A DNA stretch of 64,000 bases from Enterococcus aquimarinus (GTDB lineage: Bacteria > Bacillota > Bacilli > Lactobacillales > Enterococcaceae), in contig NZ_JXKD01000006.1 in NCBI RefSeq assembly GCF_001885765.1, positions 1 to 64,000 of the forward strand, in the 5' to 3' direction. Position numbers and translations under genes: made by a program. Of this stretch, positions 18,357 through 27,834 are shown piece after piece. Within the stretch, counting starts at the first letter, position 1. Every line of letters begins with the position of its first letter. The notes under the pieces are model-generated. The model had not been told where the DNA came from, made no database searches, and saw nothing but the letters and a program-made list of their open reading frames with translations.

Positions 18357-18692
18357 TTGAATTCCTCCATTTGTTTTAGTTATGTTGACAACTACAGTAT
18401 ACCTTTTAAAGAAAGCGTTAACATTGATTGTTTTATTCTAATTCCTTTGAATTTATTTGGAAAAAAATATTGGTTCAGTTATCTTGATTTTTTTACGAAT
18501 AACTATAATTTTTTTCTGATTGTAAGCTTTAATTTTTTTAGGAGTCATTTAGAGGAGGAATTTTTAAAGCTAGATACAACAAAAAACGAGGAATTCAAGG
18601 ATTTAAAAAAAATAACGCGATATAACATGCGCTTTCATTAAATAATTTGGTACAATAAAAGTATCGTTTTATTAGAACGGAGGTGCTTTGAA
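18357..18692. other. Divergent control region between importer and sensor operons
   Basis: This 336-base gap holds the leftward promoter (possible -10 TATACT at 18401-18396, no good -35) and a rightward -10-like TACAAT at 18651-18656. The weak -35 is what one expects if the YesN-type regulator activates the importer. No gene was found; the open frames here lack ribosome sites and coding character. Confidence 0.55.
18409..18423 (+). promoter_or_regulatory. cre-like CcpA site ahead of the importer
   Basis: AAGAAAGCGTTAACA matches the cre consensus at 14 of 15 positions. It covers the -35 region of the leftward importer promoter, where CcpA binding would block transcription. Confidence 0.65.
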
Positions 18693-19670
18693 TTGAAAAC
18701 GCTTAAAATACTTTTTTTATGTGGACTGTTTTTGATGCTAACAAGTTGTTCAACTCAAAATCAAGAAACTGAACAACCACTGATTATTGGTTTTTCTCAA
18801 TCAGGGACAGAAAGCAACTGGAGAAAAGCACATACTAATTCGATTGTTAATGAACTAGAAAAAAACAACTATCAAGTTCTGTATCGTAATGGATTCATGA
18901 ATCAAGAACGACAAATACAAGATATTCGAACGTTTATATCTTATAAAGTCGATTTAATTATCTTTACGCCGTTAACAGAAACCGGATGGGAAACTGTCTT
19001 AACTGAAGCAAAACAAGCAAATATCCCGGTTATCATCGTCGATCGCCATATAAAAGTGGCCGATCAAGATTTATACTTAACTCATATCGGACCAAGTTTT
19101 AAAGCTGAAGGTCATCGCGCCGGTATTTTTGTCCATAATTACTTTTCAAATGTCGAGACTGATACCATCAATATTTTAGAATTATCGGGTTTAAAAGAAA
19201 CTTCTCCTACTATTTTACGCTCAGAGGGGTTTAGAGAATGGATTGCTCGTGATGAACGAATGAAAGTAACAGATGTGTTATTTGGTGACTTCATTCGTAT
19301 GAAAGGAAAAGATCAACTGGATGATTATATCAATAATCATTCACTAGAAGACATTGACGTTATTTTCAGCCACAATGATGAAATGACACATGGGGCCCTC
19401 GAAGCAATTGAGCAGACCGATTTAATCCCTGGCAAAGATATCATTATTGTAACCATTGACGCACAAGCTGATATGATTGAAAAATTAAAAAAAGGCATCG
19501 TCAATAGTGTTGTCGAGTGTAACCCCGAAGTTGGCTTTGACGTTGCTAACATTGTTAATCGATACTTTTCAAATTTTTATGATGGCAAAGTGATTCCAAA
19601 AGATATCTATATTTACGAAACGGTGTTCACAGAACAAAATATAGAAAATATTCCTACCAGAAACTATTAA
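18693..19670 (+). CDS. Sugar-sensing binding lipoprotein (XylFII-like)
   Basis: A 325-residue ribose-class binding protein starting at TTG, with GGAGG nine bases upstream. The signal peptide ends LTSC, lipid cysteine 19. IIGFSQSGTESNWRKAHTNSI near residue 30, IIFTPLTETGWETVL and VVECNPEVGFDVA near the end are family marks. It is not followed by transport genes but by a LytS-type kinase and YesN-type regulator. In Clostridium beijerinckii the same layout (XylFII-LytS-YesN) senses xylose outside the cell and turns on xylFGH, which matches the divergent importer here. The ligand in this organism is inferred. Confidence 0.88.
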   Translation: MKTLKILFLCGLFLMLTSCSTQNQETEQPLIIGFSQSGTESNWRKAHTNSIVNELEKNNYQVLYRNGFMNQERQIQDIRTFISYKVDLIIFTPLTETGWETVLTEAKQANIPVIIVDRHIKVADQDLYLTHIGPSFKAEGHRAGIFVHNYFSNVETDTINILELSGLKETSPTILRSEGFREWIARDERMKVTDVLFGDFIRMKGKDQLDDYINNHSLEDIDVIFSHNDEMTHGALEAIEQTDLIPGKDIIIVTIDAQADMIEKLKKGIVNSVVECNPEVGFDVANIVNRYFSNFYDGKVIPKDIYIYETVFTEQNIENIPTRNY

Positions 19671-19679
19671 GGAGAACAG

Positions 19680-21122
19680 ATGAAAGCAAATCTTAGTATT
19701 AAACAAATTATCGCTAAATCCAATAAATTGATGCTAATACTAGCAATCATCCCTTTACTTTCTAGTATTATCCTTTATTCAAGACAAATCTACGTTTATC
19801 AACGGACATTTACGAACATCGAAGAAGCGAATATGATTGTGGGTAAAGTTGATCAAGAGGTTTTAGAAGAGATGTGGGACGTCGTATTTGGCATACGATC
19901 AGTAAAAAGTTATCAAATTGGTAATGTGCTATCTGACGTTCAATTCGATATTAATCAGATCAAATCGAATACAAGTTCTCCGACAGAAATAGGGGCACTG
20001 AATGTTGCTATTAGTATTATTGATACGATTAAAGATTACGAAAAAAAAATATTAGATAATATTGAAGCTGGCGATTCTGTTACAGCTAATGAAGAGATTA
20101 TGAACGATGTTGACTCTCTTACCCGACTCCTTATTGATCGATTAAAGGATTTTGTAAGCGTTGAAATCAATGTTGCAAGTATTCGTCATAGAGAAATGAT
20201 TCGGTCACTCATCTTATTAACAGCTCTTGAATTTCTAATTATTTTACTAATTATTTATTCGGTTAAAAAAAACAAACAGACTATCCATGAGAAAATAGAA
20301 CAACCCATCTATCAACTAATTACAATGGCGGAAGAGTTAGCACATGGCAATTTATCATTTCGTGCAGATATTCCAGATACCGTTGAACTTGATATGTTAA
20401 CCAAGAGTCTTAATCAGATGGCTGAAGACCTTCATCACTTACTAGAAGAAAATGCATTAAAACAATATTATTTGGCACAAAGTGAAGTAAGGGTTCTCCA
20501 AGCACAAATAACTCCTCATTTTATATATAATAGTTTAGACACGATTATTTCTTTAATTGATCAAAAGCAATACCCTCTTGCTTCTGATATGACCTACGCT
20601 CTATCTGATTTTTTTAGGATTTCATTGAGTAAAGGAAAAGATTGGATTTTTGTCGAACGGGAACTCAAACATATTTCAGATTATTTAACCATTTTAAAAA
20701 TAAGATATGGAGAGATGTTAACGTTCTCAATTGATATCAACCAAGAAATATTAAACGAACCTATCCTTAAAATGATTCTACAACCTTTGATTGAGAACGC
20801 TGTTTACCATGGTACAAAACTCGTTCGTCGTATCGGACATATTCAAGTAACTAGTCAAAATAACCCTACAAACATGACTTTTATGATTGAAGATAATGGC
20901 ATCGGCATGACACCAGAACGACTTTCAGAAGTTCAACAGGAATTAAATAAAGGGATTGACTCTGATTTTAGTACTGGTTATGGCCTCTATAATGTTAATA
21001 AAAGACTTTTACTTTACTATGGGAAGGAAGCTTCGATTAAAATAAAAAGCACCCATAACCAAGGTACCATTACGATTTTAACCGTACCAAAAAAGAAAGA
21101 AGGTATACCATATTATGTATAA
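19680..21122 (+). CDS. LytS/YesM-type sensor histidine kinase
   Basis: A 480-residue membrane kinase. Helices at about 17-35 and 176-194 frame an extracytoplasmic helical domain of about 140 residues that would contact the binding lipoprotein. A HAMP linker follows (about 200-260), then the His_kinase block QITPHFIYNSLDT with phospho-acceptor His280 and an ATPase domain with ENAVYHG and DNGIGM-GYGLYN. The ribosome site AAGGAGA lies just after the lipoprotein gene. The product passes phosphate to the regulator encoded next, with which it overlaps by eight bases. Confidence 0.93.
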   Translation: MKANLSIKQIIAKSNKLMLILAIIPLLSSIILYSRQIYVYQRTFTNIEEANMIVGKVDQEVLEEMWDVVFGIRSVKSYQIGNVLSDVQFDINQIKSNTSSPTEIGALNVAISIIDTIKDYEKKILDNIEAGDSVTANEEIMNDVDSLTRLLIDRLKDFVSVEINVASIRHREMIRSLILLTALEFLIILLIIYSVKKNKQTIHEKIEQPIYQLITMAEELAHGNLSFRADIPDTVELDMLTKSLNQMAEDLHHLLEENALKQYYLAQSEVRVLQAQITPHFIYNSLDTIISLIDQKQYPLASDMTYALSDFFRISLSKGKDWIFVERELKHISDYLTILKIRYGEMLTFSIDINQEILNEPILKMILQPLIENAVYHGTKLVRRIGHIQVTSQNNPTNMTFMIEDNGIGMTPERLSEVQQELNKGIDSDFSTGYGLYNVNKRLLLYYGKEASIKIKSTHNQGTITILTVPKKKEGIPYYV

Positions 21123-22674
21123 AGTATTTATCGTTGAAGATGAGCCTCGTATTCGCGATACGCTTCGCAATCATATTTTAATGATAAGTAATCAGTTATC
21201 TATCACTTATTGTGGAGAAGCGGGTGATGGCGAAATGGCTTTAGCGTCGATTATTGATTTAAAACCCGATATTATTTTAACCGACATTAAAATGCCTTTT
21301 ATGGATGGCGTGGCTTTTTCAAAGGAAGCACGAAAAATATTACCTAACGTTCGAATCATTTATATTAGTGGTTTTGATGAATTTGAATATGCCAAAGCAG
21401 GAATACAAGTTCAAATAGATGATTACTTGTTAAAACCAATTAAACCGCATGATTTAAAAGAATCACTAGAAAAAATTGTCTCTATGTTGGACAAACAAAA
21501 AGAAGTCTTAGAAGAGCAAACGCCTAAAATGGACATCATTTTAGATCTGAAAAGAAATCACTTACTAAATGGTCTTTTTAAAGGAGAATTAGCACTGGCA
21601 GATGCTCTTAAAAAAACAGAAGAAATTGGTTGTTCTTTTATTGGAAAGAAAATCGCTGTACTTCTTGCACGTAGTAAATATAAACATAATTTTGACGACT
21701 ATACACAATTCGGCAAAGAATTAAATATTTTCTTTCAAAATGATAGTCGCTTATTATATTCTAGTAGCTCTTCACGTTTCATCAAATTCTTAATATTATC
21801 CGATACCAAAAAAGAAGTATTATCTACTGCTTATCAAGTAAGTCAAATTTTAATTCATGAATTCAAAAATGAAGAAACTGGTAGTATGACCGTTTCTATC
21901 GGTTCTGTAGTTGATCGAATGAGTGAAATCCCTCTCAGTTTCGAAATTGCTAAAACCCAACTGACTTCTTCTCCATTTTCGCAGCACCAAAAAGTGATTA
22001 GCTATGAAGACCGTCAAAATACCAAAGATAAACTTATTGGTCCCCCTATAGACATTGATATTCAAAAAGAATTAGTCGAATTAACAATCGAAAATCAAAC
22101 AGAACTCGTTAATAAGTTACTTACCATACAAGAAACACCCGAGCAGACAGTGATGTATCGTTTTTTCATTTTAGTCGAATTAAAAAATATTGCTCAAAAA
22201 AAAGAAGAGTTCCCTGAAGAAGTCATTCAAAATTTAAGTGATTTAAGACATCTAGTTCTATTGGCCAATGACTATCAACTTTATCAAGAAACATTAGAAA
22301 GATTTATTCATTATTTTATTCAACTTAAAATCTCTCCTTCAATAAATAGACACAATAAACTCATCGACCACGCAATACAATTTATTGATAAGAATTTTAC
22401 AAATCCTGATATTTCGTTAAACATGGTCGCAGAAGAGGTTGCTCTTAGTCCATCACACTTCAGTACTATCTTTTCTCAATCAATGGGGAAAACATTCATT
22501 GATTACTTGACAGAGCAACGAATTAATCATGCTAAACGGCTTTTAACCGAAACAAATTTGCGATTAACAGAGATTACTATGCGAATTGGCTACAATGATC
22601 CTAACTACTTTAGTTTTTTATTCAAAAAAAAACAGGGTATGTCTCCCTCTGAATATCGACAAAAAACAAATTAG
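21115..22674 (+). CDS. YesN-type response regulator with AraC DNA-binding domain
   Basis: The 519-residue protein has a receiver domain (1-120) with acidic residues ED at 8-9 and phospho-acceptor Asp57 in LTDIKMPFMDG, a middle region of about 270 residues without a recognised motif, and a C-terminal AraC helix-turn-helix pair (about 415-519) ending KKKQGMSPSEYRQK. It is the output of the sensor set and its probable target is the divergent importer promoter. It ends shortly before a terminator shared with the GH127 operon. Confidence 0.93.
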   Translation: MYKVFIVEDEPRIRDTLRNHILMISNQLSITYCGEAGDGEMALASIIDLKPDIILTDIKMPFMDGVAFSKEARKILPNVRIIYISGFDEFEYAKAGIQVQIDDYLLKPIKPHDLKESLEKIVSMLDKQKEVLEEQTPKMDIILDLKRNHLLNGLFKGELALADALKKTEEIGCSFIGKKIAVLLARSKYKHNFDDYTQFGKELNIFFQNDSRLLYSSSSSRFIKFLILSDTKKEVLSTAYQVSQILIHEFKNEETGSMTVSIGSVVDRMSEIPLSFEIAKTQLTSSPFSQHQKVISYEDRQNTKDKLIGPPIDIDIQKELVELTIENQTELVNKLLTIQETPEQTVMYRFFILVELKNIAQKKEEFPEEVIQNLSDLRHLVLLANDYQLYQETLERFIHYFIQLKISPSINRHNKLIDHAIQFIDKNFTNPDISLNMVAEEVALSPSHFSTIFSQSMGKTFIDYLTEQRINHAKRLLTETNLRLTEITMRIGYNDPNYFSFLFKKKQGMSPSEYRQKTN

Positions 22675-22700
22675 TACTAAGACATTGGCTACACAACTAA

Positions 22701-22743
22701 AACACACCAAAAAAGGAGATGAAACATCCTTTTTTGGTGTGTT
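22701..22743. terminator. Bidirectional terminator between yesN-like and GH127 genes
   Basis: The arms AACACACCAAAAAAGGA and TCCTTTTTTGGTGTGTT pair perfectly around a nine-base loop. The A and T runs inside the stem suit termination from either side of these converging genes. Confidence 0.85.
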
Positions 22744-22776
22744 CATACTATGCTATGATCGATAGTCACTTTACTT

Positions 22777-24708
22777 CTAACAATTCAACCAAACTCGCAT
22801 TTCGGTTTCTCCTCGATTTCCCCATAAGTGATATGGAATGAGTTTTAAACTTTTTGATTCGAAAATGACGTCTTGATTATATTGATACAATACGTTTTCT
22901 GTCCATGATTGTTGTTTTTTAGCCTGAACTTCTATTGTGAGTGTTTGATTCAATATCTCAGACGTTTGAGAAACGACTCCTTTGGAGATGTTTTTGGTTT
23001 TAATAAAATATTGATGTAAATCTATTTCATTATCAATGCTTTCCGCACAATAAATAAAAGGTCCTCTTTGTATACTGATTTTATTCATATTACCTGAGAC
23101 TTTAGGATTACTGCTAATCGATAAGATGGGTTGATCAAATGTTAGAACGAGCGCCATTTGAGGATAGGCTTCAAAACGTAAGTATCCTTCGTTTAAGTCG
23201 TAATCATCAATTCCTGTCACCGTTAAATTTTGTAACCATTTAGGAATACGAATATGGACGTTTTGTTTGACACCTTCATAATAAATTTTCACTTGATTTT
23301 CATAAGGGAAATTCGTTTGTTGAACAATTGAAAAATATTCTCCCTTTAATTGACTACCAATAAATAAATTCACCCACAATCCTTTTTCAGATTGATTATA
23401 AATATATTTCCCAATGGAACCAATTAAGCGGGCGAAGTTCGGTGGGCAACAAGCGCATCCTAGCCAGTCTGGCCGCTGTGTTTTCACATGTCCTTTTCCA
23501 GGATTATGGTGGCAGCTTTCTGGTTGAACTTCTAAAGGATTGACATAGAAAAAATGAGTGCCATCGACTGAAGCACCCGATAAAATACCGTTATATATCG
23601 CTCGCTCTATGACTTCAAAATATTCTGTCTTAGGTTCTATCTTGTATAGTTCATAAGCAAAATAAACCAACGCAATCGACGCACAAGTCTCACAGTACAT
23701 AGTATCATTTGGTAAATCGTAATCACTCGTAAACGCTTCTCCATGAACAGTTGAACCAACACCACCCGTTACGTACATTTTCTTTGTTGTAATATTTTCC
23801 CAGATAGCTAGGCATGCTTGAAGTAGCTTTTCGTCTTGTTGGAAATTGGCAATTTTTGCCATACTAGCAGCCATATACAACATTCGGACAGCGTGCCCTT
23901 GTGCAGTTTGTTGATTTTTAGGCTGATCATAGGCTTGTAAATAGAGTAAATCAACATTCGGATTATCTGTCGTTAATCCATCCGCGATATTTTGGGTAAT
24001 CTCTTTTTCATAAAACAACGGATCTTTTCCTCGAACCTCAATAAAAAAGGCTGCTAATGTTAAATATTTTTCTTCTCCGGTATGTTCATAGAGTCGACCT
24101 AAGGCGAGTTCTATCTCTTGATGACCATCTGCTCCTTGAATTTTTCCTTCTTCTTCACCAAAATACTGTTCGATATTTCCGACCAACTTTAACGCAATCG
24201 CAAGTAATTCTTTTTTACCAGTGGCCTGATCATAAGCAATGGCTGCCTCGATGAGATGTCCCGCACAATAAAGTTCATGGCTAAAATATAGTTGACGATA
24301 TTTTAACTCTGGATATTTTAATTGAAAATACGTATTTAAGTAACCATCCTCTTCTTGAGCACTTCCAATTAAGTTAATCACTTCATCTACAAGTCCTTCA
24401 AGCACGGTATCCCTTTGTTTGACAAGAACATAGGACGTTGCCTCAATCCATTTATAGACATCACTATCTTGGAAAAACCAACCAAAGTGCTCCCCTTGCG
24501 TTTTACCAGCTGTAATCCGGAAATTTTCTAACGCATGACTTTTGCCTTTTGGTAAATAGTCATCTTTTCTTTCCGCTTCCACTTCAATATCAAGTGCATC
24601 ATTTAGCACATCATACTGATACGGAATAATCGTTTCTTTAATTAATTCTTGATAATAGCGCCAAAAATAATCTGTAAGCACGACTTGTTTTAATGGTAAC
24701 TCTTGCAC
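22777..24708 (-). CDS. GH127 beta-L-arabinofuranosidase
   Basis: A 643-residue intracellular enzyme, near the usual length of about 650. The catalytic zinc-thiolate set of GH127 is visible: Glu and Cys in YCETCAS near residue 337, and Cys418, Cys420 and Cys421 in GCACCPPN, aligning with the Cys417/Cys418 region of HypBA1 from Bifidobacterium. The N-terminal (alpha/alpha)6 barrel is followed by a beta-sandwich. Such enzymes remove beta-1,2-linked L-arabinofuranose from hydroxyproline-rich plant glycoproteins. It is the last gene of its operon, two bases after a GH27 gene, so the products likely act on the same imported glycan. Confidence 0.92.
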   Translation of the reverse strand: MQELPLKQVVLTDYFWRYYQELIKETIIPYQYDVLNDALDIEVEAERKDDYLPKGKSHALENFRITAGKTQGEHFGWFFQDSDVYKWIEATSYVLVKQRDTVLEGLVDEVINLIGSAQEEDGYLNTYFQLKYPELKYRQLYFSHELYCAGHLIEAAIAYDQATGKKELLAIALKLVGNIEQYFGEEEGKIQGADGHQEIELALGRLYEHTGEEKYLTLAAFFIEVRGKDPLFYEKEITQNIADGLTTDNPNVDLLYLQAYDQPKNQQTAQGHAVRMLYMAASMAKIANFQQDEKLLQACLAIWENITTKKMYVTGGVGSTVHGEAFTSDYDLPNDTMYCETCASIALVYFAYELYKIEPKTEYFEVIERAIYNGILSGASVDGTHFFYVNPLEVQPESCHHNPGKGHVKTQRPDWLGCACCPPNFARLIGSIGKYIYNQSEKGLWVNLFIGSQLKGEYFSIVQQTNFPYENQVKIYYEGVKQNVHIRIPKWLQNLTVTGIDDYDLNEGYLRFEAYPQMALVLTFDQPILSISSNPKVSGNMNKISIQRGPFIYCAESIDNEIDLHQYFIKTKNISKGVVSQTSEILNQTLTIEVQAKKQQSWTENVLYQYNQDVIFESKSLKLIPYHLWGNRGETEMRVWLNC

Positions 24709-24709
24709 G

Positions 24710-25966
24710 TTAAATCACCTCTTCTAATAAGATACAATCATGGGATTCAATCAAAATCACTTCTTTTTCTATGAATTGATTTTCCCATAAGTCCAGGTAC
24801 CTTCTCTTAGTTAATACTTTATCAATTATCTGTAAGGGGACATTTCTTTCTTCTTCGCTAACATTGAAAATGGCATAGTATATTTTATCGGATGATTTAC
24901 CGCACCATACAATCCATTTTTGATCACGAAAGATTTCTGTCTGATATGTTAAAGTTCCATGCATCTGATTGACTGCAGGATTTGTTAGTAGCGATTCAGT
25001 CCAGGGATCTAAATCAGCTAATTCTCCTCCGTACATTAAAGGAGACTGAAAAATCGACCACAGCGTCATCATCGTCCGCTGCTCACTTTTTGTAAAACGC
25101 GTATATCGGTCACTTGCGCCACCATCAACTGATCGTATGCCAATATGACCAAGTGGTAACATGTCGCAGTCCGGCCAGCTACCTGGCTGAATAAACGCTG
25201 ACCATTCCCTGCATTTATCAAACATCTGATATAGTTGCGGCCATTGATCCCAAAAGTCATCTGTTAAACGCCACATGTTGGCTTGATCTTGTAAAAAAGG
25301 ACCTTCTTCGATATGGGCTGGACCTGGTGATAGTGATAATACAATTTCGCGATTTGTTTTTTGAATCGCTTTTTGAATCGCTTGAATTTCTTTGCGATGT
25401 GAACACCCATAAATTTTTGAGTCTGCAATATCATCCACCTTAATAAAATCAACACCCCAACTGGCATATAATTCTAATAAGGAGTCATAATACAGTTGTC
25501 CTTCTGGCAAATCAACATTGACACCATACATGTCTGAATTCCAGGGACAAATATTATTTAACGCGATGTCTCGTGCTGTTTTTTTGGTCCCTTTAATTGC
25601 CATATTTTTGTGAACAGCTTCTCTTGGAATTCCTCTCATGATGTGAATCCCAAACTTTAACCCTAATCGATGGATTTCATCTGCTAAGGGCTTAAAACCA
25701 AGATTTTTTTGAGCACTTGGAAATCGATTTTCTGCGGGTAATAAGCGACTATACTGATCCATGACTAACGGATAAAAATCATGATATCTTGATGAATTCG
25801 CTTGCGGCTCATACCACTGAATATCCACCACAATATATTCCCAGCCATATTTTTGTAATTTATCAGCCATTATTCGAGCATTACGGAGTACCTCCTCTTC
25901 ATTTACCGAAGCGCCATAAGCATCCCAACTATTCCAGCCTTTGGGTGGTGTCATTGCGAGGGTCAT
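24710..25966 (-). CDS. GH27 glycosidase (alpha-galactosidase or beta-L-arabinopyranosidase)
   Basis: A 418-residue cytoplasmic GH27 protein. TPPKGWNSWDAYG opens the barrel, DFIKVDDIA carries the expected nucleophile Asp, and a WRLTDDFWDQW stretch is the likely acid/base region. I start it at 25966, where the ATG overlaps the TGA of the GH43 gene and AAGGAAG lies upstream; the longer frame from 26023 runs back into that gene. GH27 includes beta-L-arabinopyranosidases, whose substrate is stereochemically close to alpha-galactosides. Between GH43 and GH127 genes an arabinose-directed role is plausible but unproven. Confidence 0.85.
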   Translation of the reverse strand: MTLAMTPPKGWNSWDAYGASVNEEEVLRNARIMADKLQKYGWEYIVVDIQWYEPQANSSRYHDFYPLVMDQYSRLLPAENRFPSAQKNLGFKPLADEIHRLGLKFGIHIMRGIPREAVHKNMAIKGTKKTARDIALNNICPWNSDMYGVNVDLPEGQLYYDSLLELYASWGVDFIKVDDIADSKIYGCSHRKEIQAIQKAIQKTNREIVLSLSPGPAHIEEGPFLQDQANMWRLTDDFWDQWPQLYQMFDKCREWSAFIQPGSWPDCDMLPLGHIGIRSVDGGASDRYTRFTKSEQRTMMTLWSIFQSPLMYGGELADLDPWTESLLTNPAVNQMHGTLTYQTEIFRDQKWIVWCGKSSDKIYYAIFNVSEEERNVPLQIIDKVLTKRRYLDLWENQFIEKEVILIESHDCILLEEVI

Positions 25967-27171
25967 TGACTCATCTTCCTTCCTATTATTGCAGCACCAT
26001 TCAATGTTCTTCCTGTCAAGCATGTTTCACCTTGTGACGTTTCATAAAAAATCATATTTCTATGTAAATCAGATACCTCTTTGCATATTTCATCATATAA
26101 CTTTCCATTTTCAATAACCATCCGTTTTGCTTTTACCACTTCCGATTGGTTGTTAAACAGAATTATTTGCCATTGTCCACTAATCTGTTCACTTTTGTCA
26201 TCTATCCGTTGAACGGATCCGTCAAATTCTGTGGCCCCCACAACTGGCCAACCATCCTCCAACCAAAACAGTGATCGGATTTGCATGAAAAAATCTGCGG
26301 TACTAGGAGTTCGCCGAATATGATGCACTATAAATTCTTGTTGATTTTTTTTATCCGTAAAAATAGAATTATGACCAGGTCCATATAATGGGTTTTCATC
26401 TATCCACTGATAACTACCTAATAGTTTCGTTCCAATTTCGGTAGGATCACTTTGGATATCGAGCATAGAACGGCCGTTTCTATCAATATAAGGGCCATCA
26501 ATTTTACGAGAGCGCGCTACTCGAATATTATAACTGTCATTTAATGAATCAAACGAGACGAATAAATAGTAATAGTTACTTTTCTTATTATAAATAATAT
26601 AAGGGCCCTCTATCGCGCCTTCGACTGATTGTGGCCGAAGCGCAAGACACTTTCCGTAGTCATTTTCCCTTAAACACTTTCCCGTCTCGTGATCTAGTTG
26701 AACAAGGTAAATACCACCAAAAAACGAACCATAAACCATCCAAGAGTGACCTTCTTCGTCATAACAAATATTCGCATCGATCGCGTTATGATTTGCTATT
26801 TCAGCATTTGTTTTGATCACTTCTCCTCTATCATGCCACTCACCTAGAGGATGATCAGAGCAAGCTAGACCAATCATGGATGTCGTACTTCCAAAAGTGG
26901 AAGCAGAATAATACATGCGATATTCTTTATTAACGTATATTATTTCTGGTGCCCATAATCCTTCTGCTGAAGACCATATACTGGCTCCTTCAGGTACTCC
27001 ATTTAAAGCTGTCTTCTCAAATGTCCAATTAATCAGATCATTAGAACTACGGATAGGAACACCTTGTGTCAGTGGTTGTTGCGTATCCGTGGATACAAGA
27101 TAGTACTTATCCTCTACTTGTATAATCGTAGGATCATGTACACCATTTTTAGCATTTATCAACTTATTCAC
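25963..27171 (-). CDS. Intracellular GH43 arabinan-active enzyme
   Basis: The 402-residue product has no signal peptide. It has a five-bladed propeller with the general base Asp13 in GVHDPTIIQ, WAPEIIY near residue 74, SWMVYGSFFGGIYL near 143, AIEGPYIIYN with the expected acid Glu near 190, and GPGHNSIF with the usual His. This places it near the endo-arabinanase/arabinofuranosidase subfamilies. It probably trims arabino-oligosaccharides after import. Its stop overlaps the GH27 start by four bases. Confidence 0.88.
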   Translation of the reverse strand: MNKLINAKNGVHDPTIIQVEDKYYLVSTDTQQPLTQGVPIRSSNDLINWTFEKTALNGVPEGASIWSSAEGLWAPEIIYVNKEYRMYYSASTFGSTTSMIGLACSDHPLGEWHDRGEVIKTNAEIANHNAIDANICYDEEGHSWMVYGSFFGGIYLVQLDHETGKCLRENDYGKCLALRPQSVEGAIEGPYIIYNKKSNYYYLFVSFDSLNDSYNIRVARSRKIDGPYIDRNGRSMLDIQSDPTEIGTKLLGSYQWIDENPLYGPGHNSIFTDKKNQQEFIVHHIRRTPSTADFFMQIRSLFWLEDGWPVVGATEFDGSVQRIDDKSEQISGQWQIILFNNQSEVVKAKRMVIENGKLYDEICKEVSDLHRNMIFYETSQGETCLTGRTLNGAAIIGRKMSQ

Positions 27172-27184
27172 CTCGTTTATTTAC

Positions 27185-27421
27185 TTACCATTGACCATTC
27201 GGACAATTTTTTATGGCTAAATTTGCTCGGAATTTATAAAAACAACCACATTTTGTACAAGTATGGTTAGATTTAAAGGGGCACTGTTCACATTTTTGAA
27301 GTCGCTGTACGAGTATTTCTTCTGATACTAGATCCACTTCAACACTTAATTGCTCAGCGATCAACGCTTCGACATCAAATGATGCAGCCTCCTCCTTAAT
27401 GTCACATCCTTTGCAACTCAT
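27185..27421 (-). CDS. Small cysteine-rich zinc-ribbon-like protein (DUF6171-like)
   Basis: A 78-residue protein with a CKGC pair at the N terminus and a C-terminal cluster CEQCPF, TCTKCGC and NCPNGQW. The layout recalls DUF6171, small metal-binding proteins of Firmicutes without known function. A strong GGAGGTG site ahead of the ATG shows that it is translated. The site overlaps the stop codon of the GH51 remnant upstream, and the GH43 gene follows after 13 bases. It may regulate or assist an operon product; nothing in the sequence says how. Confidence 0.75.
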   Translation of the reverse strand: MSCKGCDIKEEAASFDVEALIAEQLSVEVDLVSEEILVQRLQKCEQCPFKSNHTCTKCGCFYKFRANLAIKNCPNGQW

Positions 27422-27423
27422 GT

Positions 27424-27834
27424 TTACACCTCCAACCTTAATATTATGATCGACATTGCCGGAACGGTAATGTAAATTCGATTACCTGTGATTTCGTAAT
27501 TTGTAAAATCCAGTTTAGACATTGTTTTAGGATAATCAACATGATTGTGTCGCTCAAAGTCCTCATCTACAATATAATTTGCTTCTTTTAAACGCGGTAC
27601 CCCTTCTAGAGAAAATGTTAATTCTTCTGACGAGGTTAACGAATCATTACAAATTGAGATCGTTAATTCTGTCTTTTTTTTTGATACCGTATACGAAATC
27701 GTATCATTTTTATCTCTATAACAATCTATCAATTTACCATTTCGATGCTTTTCATGTTGCTCAAAAACAAAATAACTAGACGTTTTTGTCATTTTCCCAC
27801 CCTCAGTCAATAGTATTAATTTTAAAACATTCAA
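27424..27834 (-). pseudogene. C-terminal remnant of a GH51 arabinofuranosidase
   Basis: The 136 codons match the last part of the GH51 protein encoded at 42679-44121 over the whole length: NVL-ILTEG-KM-KT-SY-VFE, GDKNDT-SYTVSKK and LTISICN-SLTSSE-LTF. The catalytic barrel is missing. Weak similarity to the intact gene seems to continue about 20 bases beyond the apparent start, in a shifted frame. The fragment keeps an open frame and ends over the ribosome site of the next gene, so it could act as a leader. It indicates a duplication and later loss of a GH51 gene. Confidence 0.8.

Noticed and set aside
18345-18641. 98-residue plus-strand frame in the divergent control region
   Set aside because: Very rich in Phe, Asn and Lys as expected from AT-rich noncoding DNA, without a ribosome site, and it covers the promoter and cre signals.
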